A stretch of DNA of 64,000 nt. Origin: Deltaproteobacteria bacterium. Its GTDB lineage: Bacteria > Desulfobacterota > Syntrophorhabdia > Syntrophorhabdales > Syntrophorhabdaceae. Both the position numbers and the translations under genes were made by a program. Below, one piece after another: positions 1-8,396 of the stretch. Location: contig JAKLET010000017.1 of the NCBI GenBank assembly GCA_022711595.1, forward strand, positions 18,425-82,424. The letters run 5' to 3'. The notes beneath the pieces are model-generated. The model was not told the origin of the DNA. It saw nothing but the letters and a program-made list of their open reading frames with translations, and searched no databases. How positions within the stretch are numbered: the first letter of the stretch is position 1; every line of letters begins with the position of its first letter.

Positions 1-1189
1 TGAAATCATCGCTTTCGATATAGATCTCCCTGGAAAAAGGTACCTTTCTTGTCCCCATATCTGGTTTCTGAGGATGATTGGCGCACTCGACCTCCTCCGT
101 TTTGTCGTCCGGGTAATTGTCGATGACAACCCGAAGAGGTCTCAGGACGGCCATGGCGCGCGGGGCGCGCTCACCCAGGTCATCCCGGACACAATGCTCA
201 AGGAGGGCAATATCGACAAGGTTATCTTTCTTGGCAACGCCTATCCTGGCACAAAAGTCCCTGATCGCCTCCGGCGTATATCCGCGCCGCCTCATTCCGG
301 CGACGGTGGGCATTCGCGGATCATCCCATCCGCTTACGTGATGACCCTCGACGAGTTCGATGAGCCTGCGTTTGCTCAGCATCGTGTAGCTCAGGTTGAG
401 ACGGGCGAACTCTATCTGCTGGGGTCTGTGACCCTCGATCAGCTCATTGACGAACCAGTCATAGAGCGGACGGTTGTTCTCGAATTCAAGGGTGCAGATG
501 GAGTGCGTGATGTTCTCGACGGAGTCGGAAAGGCAGTGGGCAAAATCGTACATGGGGTATATGATCCAATCATCTCCGGTCCGGTAGTGGGGGGAGCGCT
601 TGATCCGGTAGATGACGGGGTCGCGCATGGTGACGTTCGGAGACGCCATGTCTATCTTTGCCCGGAGCACGTGTGCGCCATCGGCAAACTCGCCCGCCCT
701 CATTCTGGCGAAAAGGTCGAGGTTCTCCTCGACAGAACGGTCGCGATAAGGACTGTTCTTGCCCGGCTCGGTGAGCGTTCCCCGGTACTGCCTGATCTCG
801 TCCGCGCTCAGGCTGCAGACGTAGGCCTTCCCTGATCTGATGAGAGTCACGGCGAACTGGTAGATCTTTTCGAAATAATCGGAGGCAAAGAAAAGGCGGT
901 CATCCCAGTCAAACCCGAGCCAGCGGATATCATTCTGTATAGATTCGACAAACTCCAGAGATTCACCGGCCGGGTCGGTATCGTCCATGCGCAGGTTGCA
1001 GGTACCTTTGTATTGAGAGGCTATGCCGAAATTAAGGCAAACAGACTTGGCATGCCCGATATGAAGGTATCCGTTGGGTTCCGGAGGGAAGCGCGTGGCG
1101 ACGCGGTTGCCATGCTTGCCGGTTTGAAGGTCGTTGTCGATGATCTCCCTGATGAAATCACTTTGCTGCGGGTCATCCCGATGTGTCAT
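1..1189 (-). CDS. glnS: Glutaminyl-tRNA synthetase, 5' part (runs off left edge)
   Basis: Charges tRNA-Gln with glutamine in the cytoplasm. Read on the minus strand from ATG at 1189, the frame stays open to base 1, giving about 396 of the usual roughly 550 residues; the anticodon-binding C-terminus lies outside the window. The class I motif [12 protein letters not shown] is near residue 40, followed by LRMDDTDP, and the KMSKS equivalent MLSKRRL lies near residue 270. These are the GlnRS/GluRS signatures, and the sequence around them is of the GlnRS branch. The start is supported by a GAAGGA stretch 5' of the ATG. The divergent neighbour is the cognate tRNA-Gln gene. GlnRS is patchily distributed in bacteria, many of which use GatCAB instead, so this gene may be an old acquisition (inference). 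Confidence 0.95.
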   Translation of the reverse strand, partial: MTHRDDPQQSDFIREIIDNDLQTGKHGNRVATRFPPEPNGYLHIGHAKSVCLNFGIASQYKGTCNLRMDDTDPAGESLEFVESIQNDIRWLGFDWDDRLFFASDYFEKIYQFAVTLIRSGKAYVCSLSADEIRQYRGTLTEPGKNSPYRDRSVEENLDLFARMRAGEFADGAHVLRAKIDMASPNVTMRDPVIYRIKRSPHYRTGDDWIIYPMYDFAHCLSDSVENITHSICTLEFENNRPLYDWFVNELIEGHRPQQIEFARLNLSYTMLSKRRLIELVEGHHVSGWDDPRMPTVAGMRRRGYTPEAIRDFCARIGVAKKDNLVDIALLEHCVRDDLGERAPRAMAVLRPLRVVIDNYPDDKTEEVECANHPQKPDMGTRKVPFSREIYIESDDF

Positions 1190-1369
1190 GGCTGGTTTTC
1201 CTTCGATTATTTTTTTGTTTTTTTAACTATAAGCTTTGTTATGGATCGACCTTTTAATACCATAAACAGCCATTTTTTTCAATGTGTTGTAGTTTTCCGG
1301 AAAGCCGGGGACAATATGGCCGCAGGGCTCGCCGGCGTCGTTAACAAAGGGTACGCAATCCGTTTTGTA

Positions 1370-1375
1370 TATAAT
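1370..1375 (+). promoter_or_regulatory. Putative -10 box of the tRNA-Gln promoter
   Basis: A perfect TATAAT lies 34 bp upstream of the mature tRNA-Gln 5' end. I could not find a good -35 hexamer at 16-18 bp. Position relative to the tRNA is the main argument. Confidence 0.4.
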
Positions 1376-1408
1376 GGGCATTTAACCCTCCAACCCCGTG
1401 AATACCCC

Positions 1409-1482
1409 TGGGGGATCGTCTAACGGCAGGACGCAAGATTCTGGATCTTGCTATCGAGGTTCGAATCCTTGTCCCCCAGCCA
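1409..1482 (+). tRNA. tRNA-Gln (anticodon CUG)
   Basis: The 74-nt sequence folds as a tRNA. The acceptor stem TGGGGGA pairs with TCCCCCA, the discriminator is G and CCA is encoded at 1480-1482. The anticodon stem CAAGA/TCTTG encloses loop TTCTGGA with anticodon CTG at 1441-1443. The T arm carries GGTTCGAATCC. It reads CAG codons. It lies divergently next to glnS, which encodes the enzyme that charges it. Confidence 0.96.
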
Positions 1483-1506
1483 ATCCAAAAAGACAGTTTC
1501 GAAAAA

Positions 1507-1590
1507 ACCGTGAACCGCGAAACGTAAAGCGATAGGCCTTATCTTTGCACCTTACGCTTTACTGTTTCATTCACGCCTTACGGTTTGAAC
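1507..1590. repeat. Heptamer-array dyad between tRNA-Gln and the metallo-beta-lactamase gene
   Basis: The left arm (1507-1534) reads as degenerate 7-mers of the type ACCGTGA-ACCGCGA-AACGTAA. The right arm (1549-1590) carries the inverted type CCTTACG-CTTTACT. The arms are imperfectly complementary, so the whole could fold as a long hairpin. It belongs to the intergenic repeat class found throughout this window. Confidence 0.6.
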
Positions 1591-1651
1591 GGTGGAAATG
1601 CTTTTCGGGCGTCTTGATTTTTCCCGGTCAACCGTTTTATGCTTGGTTATC

Positions 1652-2374
1652 ATGAAATTGTACATACTCGGGACAGGAACTGCGATACCCAGGATCGAAC
1701 GGGGGTCTTCGGCGTACCTGGTCACAACGCCCGGGGTAAACGTGCTCATAGACGTGGGGCCGGCAGTGGTGAGGCGGCTGCTGGAAAGGGGTTACGAGGT
1801 CGATGACGTCGATGTCCTGGTTCTCACGCATTTTCATGTTGACCATACGGCGGACCTTTCGACCTTTTTCTTCGCCTGCAATTACGGAAATGTGACAAGG
1901 ACAAAACCGCTTACCATAATAGGCGGCAGGGGGATCGCCGGGTTCTACCGGGGCCTTCAGGCGATCTACCCCTGGGTCAGGCCGAAACAATACGGGCTGA
2001 CGGTGCGGCGCCTTGTCAATAATTCCATGAAATTCGGCGGGGTCACGATCACCGCCGTTCCTGTGAACCACAACCCGGAGAGTATTGCTGTGAGGCTCGA
2101 CGGCAAAAGATCTATCACCTTTTCCGGGGACACCGGCCACTCCCCGAACCTCACCAGGCTGGCGGACAGGACGAATGTGCTTGTTGCCGAATGCTCCTTC
2201 CCGGAGCGCAAGGCGAAGGGACACTTAAACTTTGCCGCCCTCGACAAGATAGTGCAAAAGGCCAGGCCGAAACAGGTGGTTCTCACACACCTCTACCCGG
2301 ACTGGGACGACTACAGGGGTGTCCTCCACGCGCCGTACCTGCTGGGCGAGGACGGAATGGAGATAACGCTGTAA
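1652..2374 (+). CDS. Metallo-beta-lactamase fold hydrolase, RNase Z-like
   Basis: This 240-residue cytoplasmic protein has the metal-binding signature H60-x-H62-x-D64-H65 within LTHFHVDHTADL, a later SGDTGHS with the conserved Asp, and a C-terminal LTHLYPDWD containing the last His. Spacing and size match the RNase Z/ElaC-like branch (tRNA 3' processing or phosphodiesterase). The ATG at 1652 is chosen because the fold begins at once with MKLYILGTGTAIP; the frame is open 60 bp further upstream with no family similarity. The gene stands alone between two intergenic repeats or spacers. The substrate cannot be read from the sequence; a general MBL hydrolase is the alternative. Confidence 0.85.
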   Translation: MKLYILGTGTAIPRIERGSSAYLVTTPGVNVLIDVGPAVVRRLLERGYEVDDVDVLVLTHFHVDHTADLSTFFFACNYGNVTRTKPLTIIGGRGIAGFYRGLQAIYPWVRPKQYGLTVRRLVNNSMKFGGVTITAVPVNHNPESIAVRLDGKRSITFSGDTGHSPNLTRLADRTNVLVAECSFPERKAKGHLNFAALDKIVQKARPKQVVLTHLYPDWDDYRGVLHAPYLLGEDGMEITL

Positions 2375-2593
2375 GGTCAGGGTGGTTCTGTGCCCCGACC
2401 ATGCCTTTCAGATAAAAGGACATATCTCACGCCCGCTTCCAAGAATATTCGAAAAGATTAAAACCATGAAATGGCTATGAAAATATGCTATTGTATTTTT
2501 TCCTTCACAAAATATTTTTGTCCTTTCGTTTGCCTCATTTATGGCCCATAGAACAGCAAGGACGCAAAGATCAACGACCTGGAGGACCTGTTA

Positions 2594-4030
2594 ATGGATT
2601 TGAAGAAGCTTATCACCATGTGGGAATCGAAGGGCCTGCTCAAGCGGATCGGTCAACCGGTTGAAGCCGAGCTTGAGGTTACCGAGATACTGCACCGTGT
2701 TTTTGCAAAGAATGGCCCCGCATTGCTTTTCGAAAACGTGAAAGGCGCAAAAATGCCCCTTATAACAAATATGTTTGGTACATGGCAGCGGATATGGGAC
2801 ATCTTTGGAGTTGATTCGCAGGATGCCCTTATGTCGCGCGTAAGGCCTCTTCTCGACATCGAACCCCCCAGGAGGTTTGTCGACAAGGCCAGGACCCTCT
2901 GGAAGATAAAAGAGGTTGCCGGTAATCTGCCGAAAGAAGTGGGCAAGGCCCAATGCCAGAACCATGTTTTCATGGGAGACGAGATAAATCTGGGCGACCT
3001 CCCGATCATCAAGTGCTGGCCCAATGATGCCGGCAGGTTCATCACACTGCCGGTGGTTGTAACAAAGGACCCTGAAAGGGGCATCCAGAATTTCGGGATG
3101 TACCGAATGCAGGTGATCGATGAGAGGACGACCGCCATGCACTGGCATCCCGGAAAAGGTGCCGACATTCACTGCCGGACGTCGAAAAAGCTCGGCAAAC
3201 CCCTTGAAGCGGCGTGTGTGCTCGGCTGTGAGCCGGCCGTGACCTATTGCGCCACCGCCCCCCTTCCGCCCGACATCAATGAACTTGTTCTTGCCGGCAT
3301 GCTCATGGACGAACCGGTGGAAATTGTAAGGTGCAAGACCGTTGACCTCATGGTCCCCGCGCGGAGCCAGATAGTGCTTGAAGGATATGTCGACGGATCG
3401 GAAACATTTCCCGAGGGGCCCTTTGGGGACCATACCGGCTACTACACGCCCCGGAGACCCTTTCCTGTCTTCCATATCACCGCTATCACAACCGACGCCG
3501 ATCCGATCTATCCCTCAACCGTCGTGGGATGGCCTCCCTTTGAGGACGCACTCCTTGGAAAGCTCACGGAAAGAATATTCCTTCCCTTCATCAAATTCAT
3601 CATCCCAGATATCAAGGATATGGCCCTGCCCGTTGCGGGCCTCTTTCATAATCTCGTTTTTGCATCAATAGACAAGCAATATCCCGGGCAGGCCTACAAG
3701 GTCATGGATTCCATCTGGGGCCTGGGACAGCTCTCCACCTCAAAAGTGGTTGTTGTATTCGACGGTGATGTCGATCTGCATAAGGAAGATGAAGTGCTCT
3801 TCCATTTGGGAAACAACATAGACCCCCTGCGGGACGTTGTGATCAAAAAGGGGCCGCTTGACATCCTTGACCATGCTTCGCTGGAAGAAGGCTTTGGCGG
3901 CAAGATGGGGATAGACGCCACAAGAAAACTCCCCGAAGAAGGTTATAAACGACAGTGGCCGGACAGGGCCATCATGGACGAGGAAACGAAAAGAAAGATA
4001 GACGCATTATGGAGCCAGTTAGGACTATAG
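2594..4030 (+). CDS. ubiD: UbiD family prenylated-FMN-dependent decarboxylase
   Basis: Non-oxidative decarboxylase of the UbiD family, 478 residues, full length. The family active-site segment EGPFGDHTGYY is present with its Glu near residue 274, and conserved blocks such as GMYRMQVID and AMHWHPGKG bind the prenylated flavin and metal. It is the first gene of an operon that also holds a UbiA-type prenyltransferase, UbiX (which makes the prFMN cofactor) and an LpdD-like protein. That set matches the late steps of quinone synthesis: decarboxylation of a polyprenylated aromatic acid, MqnL in the futalosine menaquinone route or UbiD in ubiquinone synthesis. In an anaerobe the menaquinone role is more likely (inference). 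An aromatic-acid decarboxylase role in catabolism cannot be excluded. Confidence 0.92.
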   Translation: MDLKKLITMWESKGLLKRIGQPVEAELEVTEILHRVFAKNGPALLFENVKGAKMPLITNMFGTWQRIWDIFGVDSQDALMSRVRPLLDIEPPRRFVDKARTLWKIKEVAGNLPKEVGKAQCQNHVFMGDEINLGDLPIIKCWPNDAGRFITLPVVVTKDPERGIQNFGMYRMQVIDERTTAMHWHPGKGADIHCRTSKKLGKPLEAACVLGCEPAVTYCATAPLPPDINELVLAGMLMDEPVEIVRCKTVDLMVPARSQIVLEGYVDGSETFPEGPFGDHTGYYTPRRPFPVFHITAITTDADPIYPSTVVGWPPFEDALLGKLTERIFLPFIKFIIPDIKDMALPVAGLFHNLVFASIDKQYPGQAYKVMDSIWGLGQLSTSKVVVVFDGDVDLHKEDEVLFHLGNNIDPLRDVVIKKGPLDILDHASLEEGFGGKMGIDATRKLPEEGYKRQWPDRAIMDEETKRKIDALWSQLGL

Positions 4031-4893
4031 GATCGAAAATACTTCATTTCACGGAACTCGTCAAGTTCGAGCACAGTGTCTTTGCTCTGCCTTACGTGCT
4101 GATGTCACTCTTTCTCGTTTTCGACGGCAACGTAGAGATGCGCACCACACTGTGGGTCATCGCCTGCATGATAAGCGCGCGAAGTGCCGCCATGTCCTTC
4201 AACAGGATCGCGGATTTCCATTTTGACAGGAAGAACAAGAGGACAAGCGGGCGGCCGCTCCAGACAGGCAAGGTCAAGCTCGCAGAAGCATGGGTTTTTA
4301 CCGTCATAATGGCCCTGGCGTTCGTTTTCTCATCATGGATGCTGAACATGCCCTCGTTCATCCTGTCCTTTGTGGCCCTGTCAGTACTCTTCGGCTACTC
4401 CTTCATGAAACGCCTTACATGGCTCTCGCATTGGGTACTGGGAATCTGCCTGGGCCTGGGACCGGTCGGCGTCTGGGTTGCCGTCCGCGCGGATATCGAA
4501 CCGGTGGGCATCCTCCTCGGTGCCGGTGTGGCCTTATGGGTAGCGGGGTTCGACATCATATACGCCACGCAGGACCAGGACTTTGACAGGGAGGAGGGCC
4601 TCAGGTCAATTCCATCGCGGTTCGGGACCGGTAACGCGCTCATTATTTCACGGTTCTGTCACATTGTCACGGTCGGCATGTTCCTTGCCGCGGGTTTCGT
4701 CAGTGATATGGGGCCTTATTATTACACAGGTCTTTTCTGTGTTACCCTGTGCCTTTTTTATGAGCACCTGATCCTGAAAAAACACGGTCTTTCCCGTATC
4801 AATGAGGCCTTTTTCACGGTGAACGGTGCGGTCAGTGTTCTTTTTTTCCTTTTTTCCGTAATTGATATTCTATTCTACAGGAGGCTTCCATGA
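4009..4893 (+). CDS. ubiA: UbiA family polyprenyltransferase (probable MqnP)
   Basis: Integral membrane prenyltransferase of 294 residues that attaches an isoprenoid tail to an aromatic ring. Both Asp-rich motifs of the UbiA family are visible: NRIADFHFDRKN near residue 64, with the variant first motif usual in MqnP-type proteins, and ATQDQDFDREEGLRSIP near residue 186. About eight hydrophobic spans surround them. ATG 4009 overlaps the end of ubiD by 22 bp, which suggests translational coupling; a longer frame starts at 3955 inside ubiD but adds only non-family sequence. The 3' end overlaps the next gene by four bases. The context points to 1,4-dihydroxy-6-naphthoate prenylation, though 4-hydroxybenzoate cannot be excluded. 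Confidence 0.9.
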   Translation: MEPVRTIGSKILHFTELVKFEHSVFALPYVLMSLFLVFDGNVEMRTTLWVIACMISARSAAMSFNRIADFHFDRKNKRTSGRPLQTGKVKLAEAWVFTVIMALAFVFSSWMLNMPSFILSFVALSVLFGYSFMKRLTWLSHWVLGICLGLGPVGVWVAVRADIEPVGILLGAGVALWVAGFDIIYATQDQDFDREEGLRSIPSRFGTGNALIISRFCHIVTVGMFLAAGFVSDMGPYYYTGLFCVTLCLFYEHLILKKHGLSRINEAFFTVNGAVSVLFFLFSVIDILFYRRLP

Positions 4894-5774
4894 AGCGATG
4901 CACATTCGTGCTCATCCTCATAACGCTTGCTATTATACCCTTTTCCCTGCCGGCAAACGACTTCAGGGTGGGGTTGATGCCCGCAAAAGAATCGCTCCCT
5001 TTCTATGCCGAGGAAAAACTGCAGATATTCAAAAAACATGGCATCAATCTCATCGCCGTACCGTTCAGGAGCGCCCTCGAGCGGGACAGCGCTTTCGAGG
5101 CGGGTAAGATAGACGGGGCCATTAACGATATAGTGGGAACGACGCTTCTCGCAAAAAGCGGCCGGAATATCAAGATAGTCAGGACCATTGCGAAACCCGC
5201 CAGGAAATCCCCGGTCTTCTCGGTCATGGCAACACCAACTGAAAAAGGTTTACGGGAAACAGCCGTGTCCTACAACACCGTAATTGAGTATGTAACGGAC
5301 CGGATCATGGAAAAAGAGAAACTGGCCGGTACAATGAAAAAGGTTGAGATAAAAAGCGTTCCCATGAGGATGCAGCTCCTGCTCGATGGGAAGGTGGGCT
5401 ACGCAACCATAGCCGAGCCCCTGGCAACGTACATGGGGATGAAGGGCGCGAAGAGGGTCTACACCGACGTTGACGTGAAAGGTTCCCACGTTGTTTTCGT
5501 TACCCGCGGTGATCTGGACCGGTCTTTTTTAAGAAACCTCATCAATGCCTACGATGATCTCTGCGGGGAAACAAACAAAAGAAAAGGCGAGTTCAAGGAC
5601 CTCCTCTGGAAAAAACTTGCACTGCCTGACGAATTGAGGACCGGCTATCACATTCCCGATCTCATCACAAAGGAAGTTCCGAAGCGGGAAGAGGTCGAAG
5701 ATGTCCATGCATGGATGCGGGCAAAAGGTCTTCTGAAAAACAAGATAGGATACGAAAAACTCGTTCATGAATAA
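4890..5774 (+). CDS. ABC transporter substrate-binding protein, NMT1/SsuA-like
   Basis: Periplasmic binding protein of 294 residues. The N-terminus has a basic start and a hydrophobic stretch (about residues 4-20) ending near PFSLPAND, consistent with a Sec signal peptide. The mature part has the pattern of the nitrate/taurine/pyrimidine-precursor binding family: an opening beta strand FRVGLMPAKESLPFY, AFEAGKIDGAINDIVGT and VGYATIAEPLATYMG. The ATG overlaps the ubiA stop, and the 3' end overlaps the ATPase gene by 8 bp. It works with the next two genes. MqnA and MqnD of the futalosine pathway share this fold, but those enzymes are cytoplasmic; the signal peptide and the linked ATPase and permease argue for real transport. 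The ligand is unknown. Confidence 0.85.
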   Translation: MKRCTFVLILITLAIIPFSLPANDFRVGLMPAKESLPFYAEEKLQIFKKHGINLIAVPFRSALERDSAFEAGKIDGAINDIVGTTLLAKSGRNIKIVRTIAKPARKSPVFSVMATPTEKGLRETAVSYNTVIEYVTDRIMEKEKLAGTMKKVEIKSVPMRMQLLLDGKVGYATIAEPLATYMGMKGAKRVYTDVDVKGSHVVFVTRGDLDRSFLRNLINAYDDLCGETNKRKGEFKDLLWKKLALPDELRTGYHIPDLITKEVPKREEVEDVHAWMRAKGLLKNKIGYEKLVHE

Positions 5775-6537
5775 ACAGATGGTCCGCGTCGAGAATCTCT
5801 CTTTTTCATACAGGGATCATAATGAAGATGTGAGGATCCTCGACGACATAAATCTGGGGTTGGAAAGGGGCGGGATCCTATCAATTATTGGGCCCTCCGG
5901 CTGCGGTAAGACAACACTGCTATACAATGTTGCCGGTCTTCGCATGCCTGGATCCGGGAATGTCTACGTCAATGGCGTTCTCGTAACCGGACCCAGGGAG
6001 AAAACCGGCATAATATTCCAGCATTTCGGCCTCCTGCCGTGGAAGACGGCCCTTGAAAACGCGACGCTGGGGCTAAAGATCAGGGGGATTTCCGGGGACG
6101 ACAAAAAAAGAATGGTCTTGTCCATCATGAAACATCTCGATATCGTCCATCTTTCCGAAAAATACCCTAAACATTTAAGCGGCGGTGAGAAGCAAAGGTT
6201 TGCCATAGCGAGAGCGCTTGTGATGAAACCCGACCTGCTCCTGCTTGATGAACCATTCTCATCACTGGACGCTTTGACGAGGGAGTCCCTCCAGGAGGCC
6301 CTCCTTCATATCTGGAGAGAATGGCAGCTTACCATAATTCTTGTCACCCACGACATTGAAGAGGCCGTCTTTGTGGGTACCGAGATAATTGTTCTCGATA
6401 AGTCGGGCATAATAAAGCAACATCAAAGACTGAACGGTGAAAAGGGCAATGGCTTCCGTAACAGCCCCGTTTTCCACGAAACGACTGCTGCGCTTCGTGA
6501 ATGTATGAGAAGGATCCTCAATGAAGACCATGTATAA
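5767..6537 (+). CDS. ABC transporter ATP-binding protein, NitT/TauT type
   Basis: The 256-residue ATPase energises the importer encoded on either side. Walker A GPSGCGKTT is near residue 42, the Q-loop in IIFQHFGLLPW, the signature LSGGEKQR near 138, Walker B LLLLDEPFSSLD near 160, and the H-loop in VTHDIEEA. Layout and length match the SsuB/TauB/NrtD group. It overlaps both neighbours, by 8 bp upstream and 17 bp downstream, so the three transporter genes are translationally coupled. Nothing is missing or odd in the motifs. Confidence 0.92.
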   Translation: MNKQMVRVENLSFSYRDHNEDVRILDDINLGLERGGILSIIGPSGCGKTTLLYNVAGLRMPGSGNVYVNGVLVTGPREKTGIIFQHFGLLPWKTALENATLGLKIRGISGDDKKRMVLSIMKHLDIVHLSEKYPKHLSGGEKQRFAIARALVMKPDLLLLDEPFSSLDALTRESLQEALLHIWREWQLTIILVTHDIEEAVFVGTEIIVLDKSGIIKQHQRLNGEKGNGFRNSPVFHETTAALRECMRRILNEDHV

Positions 6538-7255
6538 GGAAATACTGGCCGTGTGTTTTCTCCTGGCATTCTGGTATGCCCTGTCCCTCCTTGTCAACAG
6601 CAACGTAATACCGCCGCCGCACACCGTGTTCCGCAACTTCCTCAACGAAGATCCCCTTCTCTTCATAAAGCACTTTACCGCGAGTTTCATGCGAATACTC
6701 TCCGCCCTCCTGCTGTCAATCGCCTTCGGCGTACCCGCAGGAATTCTCATTGGAAGGTCAAGGCTGCTCGACAAGCTCACAAGCTCTGTTATATACATTG
6801 TTTATCCTGTTCCAAAGATCGTTTTCCTCCCAATTGTGATCATTCTTCTGGGGCTGGGCAACTCTTCAAAGATATTCATCATATTCTTTATAGTTTTTTT
6901 CCAGATACTCGTTACGACAAAGGATGCGGCAAAATCTATAGGCGATGAGGAGATCCTTTCCGTGAGATCTCTGGGGGGAAGCACCATGGATGTTTTCCGG
7001 CACGTGATCATTCCGGCAATTCTTCCCGGCATCTTCACCTCCGCCAGGATCGCCATCGGTACATGTGTTGCCGTGCTCTTTTTCGTTGAGTCATTCGCAA
7101 CCGAAGAGGGACTCGGATATCTCATCATCGACTCGTGGTCGAAATTCGATTACATACTCATGTATAATGCCATTATTGCCATGGGGACGCTGGGGCTGAT
7201 ATTGTACATGGCTGTTGACCGTCTCCAAAAATACCTCTGTCCGTGGATGGACTGA
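6521..7255 (+). CDS. ABC transporter permease, NitT/TauT type
   Basis: Inner-membrane permease of 244 residues with about six hydrophobic spans. The cytoplasmic EAA loop is seen as SVRSLGGSTMDVFRHVIIPAILPGI (positions about 145-170), which docks on the ATPase. The N-terminal pattern, one helix followed by a PPPHTVFRNF segment, is usual for SsuC/TauC relatives. It begins inside the ATPase gene. The complete binding protein-ATPase-permease set sits between ubiA and the LpdD-like gene and ubiX, which suggests that the substrate is linked to the prenylated aromatic pathway or its cofactor (inference). Confidence 0.9.
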   Translation: MKTMYKEILAVCFLLAFWYALSLLVNSNVIPPPHTVFRNFLNEDPLLFIKHFTASFMRILSALLLSIAFGVPAGILIGRSRLLDKLTSSVIYIVYPVPKIVFLPIVIILLGLGNSSKIFIIFFIVFFQILVTTKDAAKSIGDEEILSVRSLGGSTMDVFRHVIIPAILPGIFTSARIAIGTCVAVLFFVESFATEEGLGYLIIDSWSKFDYILMYNAIIAMGTLGLILYMAVDRLQKYLCPWMD

Positions 7256-7270
7256 TAAGGTGCGTGGTGG

Positions 7271-7648
7271 ATGGAAACTTTTACGTTAAGAAACGGTATC
7301 GGTTCTTTTGTCATTGAGGGGAATGTCCTGCCCATGGGAAAGGACATTCTTGTTGTGCTCTCCGGCGGCGAGGGGCATATAGGGGCGATCGGGATGGCCG
7401 AACCCCGCCCAAGCATGCGAAACCCCGGCATGACCAGTTCCTCAAGTTCCGTATTCACCTATGCCGGCCACAAGGAAGATGTCGTTGTCAAAGAGATCTC
7501 GGAGTTCCTCTCAAAGGAAATGAACCGTAAAGTTGTTGTTGTTGCCGGGCTCCACTGGAGAAACCTCAATGGCGAAGAGATAGCCGCGGTAATAGAATCG
7601 TGCCGTGTTCTCGCAAAAAAGATAGTTCAAAGGACAGGAAAGACATGA
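7271..7648 (+). CDS. LpdD-like protein, probable UbiD-associated prFMN chaperone
   Basis: A 125-residue soluble protein. Its pattern, a GGEGHIGAIGMAEPRPS block near residue 36, a Ser-rich turn followed by VFTYAGHKEDVV, then VVVVAGLHWRNLN, matches as I remember it the small proteins encoded beside UbiD-type decarboxylases (LpdD of gallate decarboxylase), proposed to act as prenylated-flavin chaperones. The position directly before ubiX and in the same operon as ubiD fits. The 3' end overlaps ubiX by four bases. The assignment rests on recalled family pattern and context, not on an alignment. Confidence 0.7.
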   Translation: METFTLRNGIGSFVIEGNVLPMGKDILVVLSGGEGHIGAIGMAEPRPSMRNPGMTSSSSSVFTYAGHKEDVVVKEISEFLSKEMNRKVVVVAGLHWRNLNGEEIAAVIESCRVLAKKIVQRTGKT

Positions 7649-8232
7649 AACGCATTATAGTCGGCATAACCGGTGCGAGCGGTGTTATTTATGGTATCAG
7701 GCTTCTGGACATATTGCGGGCGCATCAGGTTGAATCTCACCTCATACTCTCCGGTGCCGCGAAAAGAAATATCAGAATTGAAACTAACTTCACTGTGGAA
7801 GAAGTGGAAAAGATGGCCGGCAGGGTCCATGGCGTGGATGACCTCGCGGCTTCGGTATCAAGCGGTTCCTTCAGGACTGACGGGATGGTGATAGCACCGT
7901 GTACCATCAAAACCCTGTCTGGTATAGCCAATTCATACACTGAGAATCTCATTACAAGAGCGGCCGATGTCTGTCTGAAAGAAAAGAGAAGGCTCACTCT
8001 CGTGGTAAGGGAAACACCCCTTCACAAGGGGCACCTTGAGTTGATGGTGAAGGCGGCCGATCTCGGGGCGGTCATCCTTCCACCTGTGCCCGCCTTCTAT
8101 TCTGGGCCGAAATCGCTGGATGACATCATCGACCACACCCTTGGGAAAATACTCGATATCATGAATATTGAACATGATCTTTTCAAAAGGTGGGGCTCAG
8201 TCACAAAGGCATTCAATCCGCACAGGACATAG
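7645..8232 (+). CDS. ubiX: Flavin prenyltransferase UbiX
   Basis: Makes prenylated FMN, the cofactor UbiD needs, from FMN and dimethylallyl (pyro)phosphate. 195 residues, the normal length. The N-terminal GITGASGVIYGIRLL flavin-binding loop is at residues 6-20, the central PCTIKTLSGIANSYTENLITRAADV block holds the conserved Ser and Thr contacts, and VVRETPLHKGHLELM is the UbiX C-terminal signature. ATG 7645 overlaps the stop of the previous gene, and the frame upstream of it carries no UbiX sequence. It is the last gene of the ubiD operon. Confidence 0.95.
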   Translation: MKRIIVGITGASGVIYGIRLLDILRAHQVESHLILSGAAKRNIRIETNFTVEEVEKMAGRVHGVDDLAASVSSGSFRTDGMVIAPCTIKTLSGIANSYTENLITRAADVCLKEKRRLTLVVRETPLHKGHLELMVKAADLGAVILPPVPAFYSGPKSLDDIIDHTLGKILDIMNIEHDLFKRWGSVTKAFNPHRT

Positions 8233-8396
8233 GCCGTTTACCGGTCAACCTGTGCAGCCCTTTATCTGTGTTCCGGCGAGCAGGTACGGGTTATGTCTTT
8301 TACCTCTTTTTTCATCGTGAAACCACGGAACTGCCGAAACGGTCCTTCGCCTTCTTTCCGTGGAAAAATAATCATATATCGTATACAATCAATAAA

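Noticed and set aside
4890..5774. Reading the binding protein as MqnA or MqnD of the futalosine pathway
   Set aside because: Those enzymes have no signal peptide and no linked ATPase and permease; here all three transporter parts are present and coupled.
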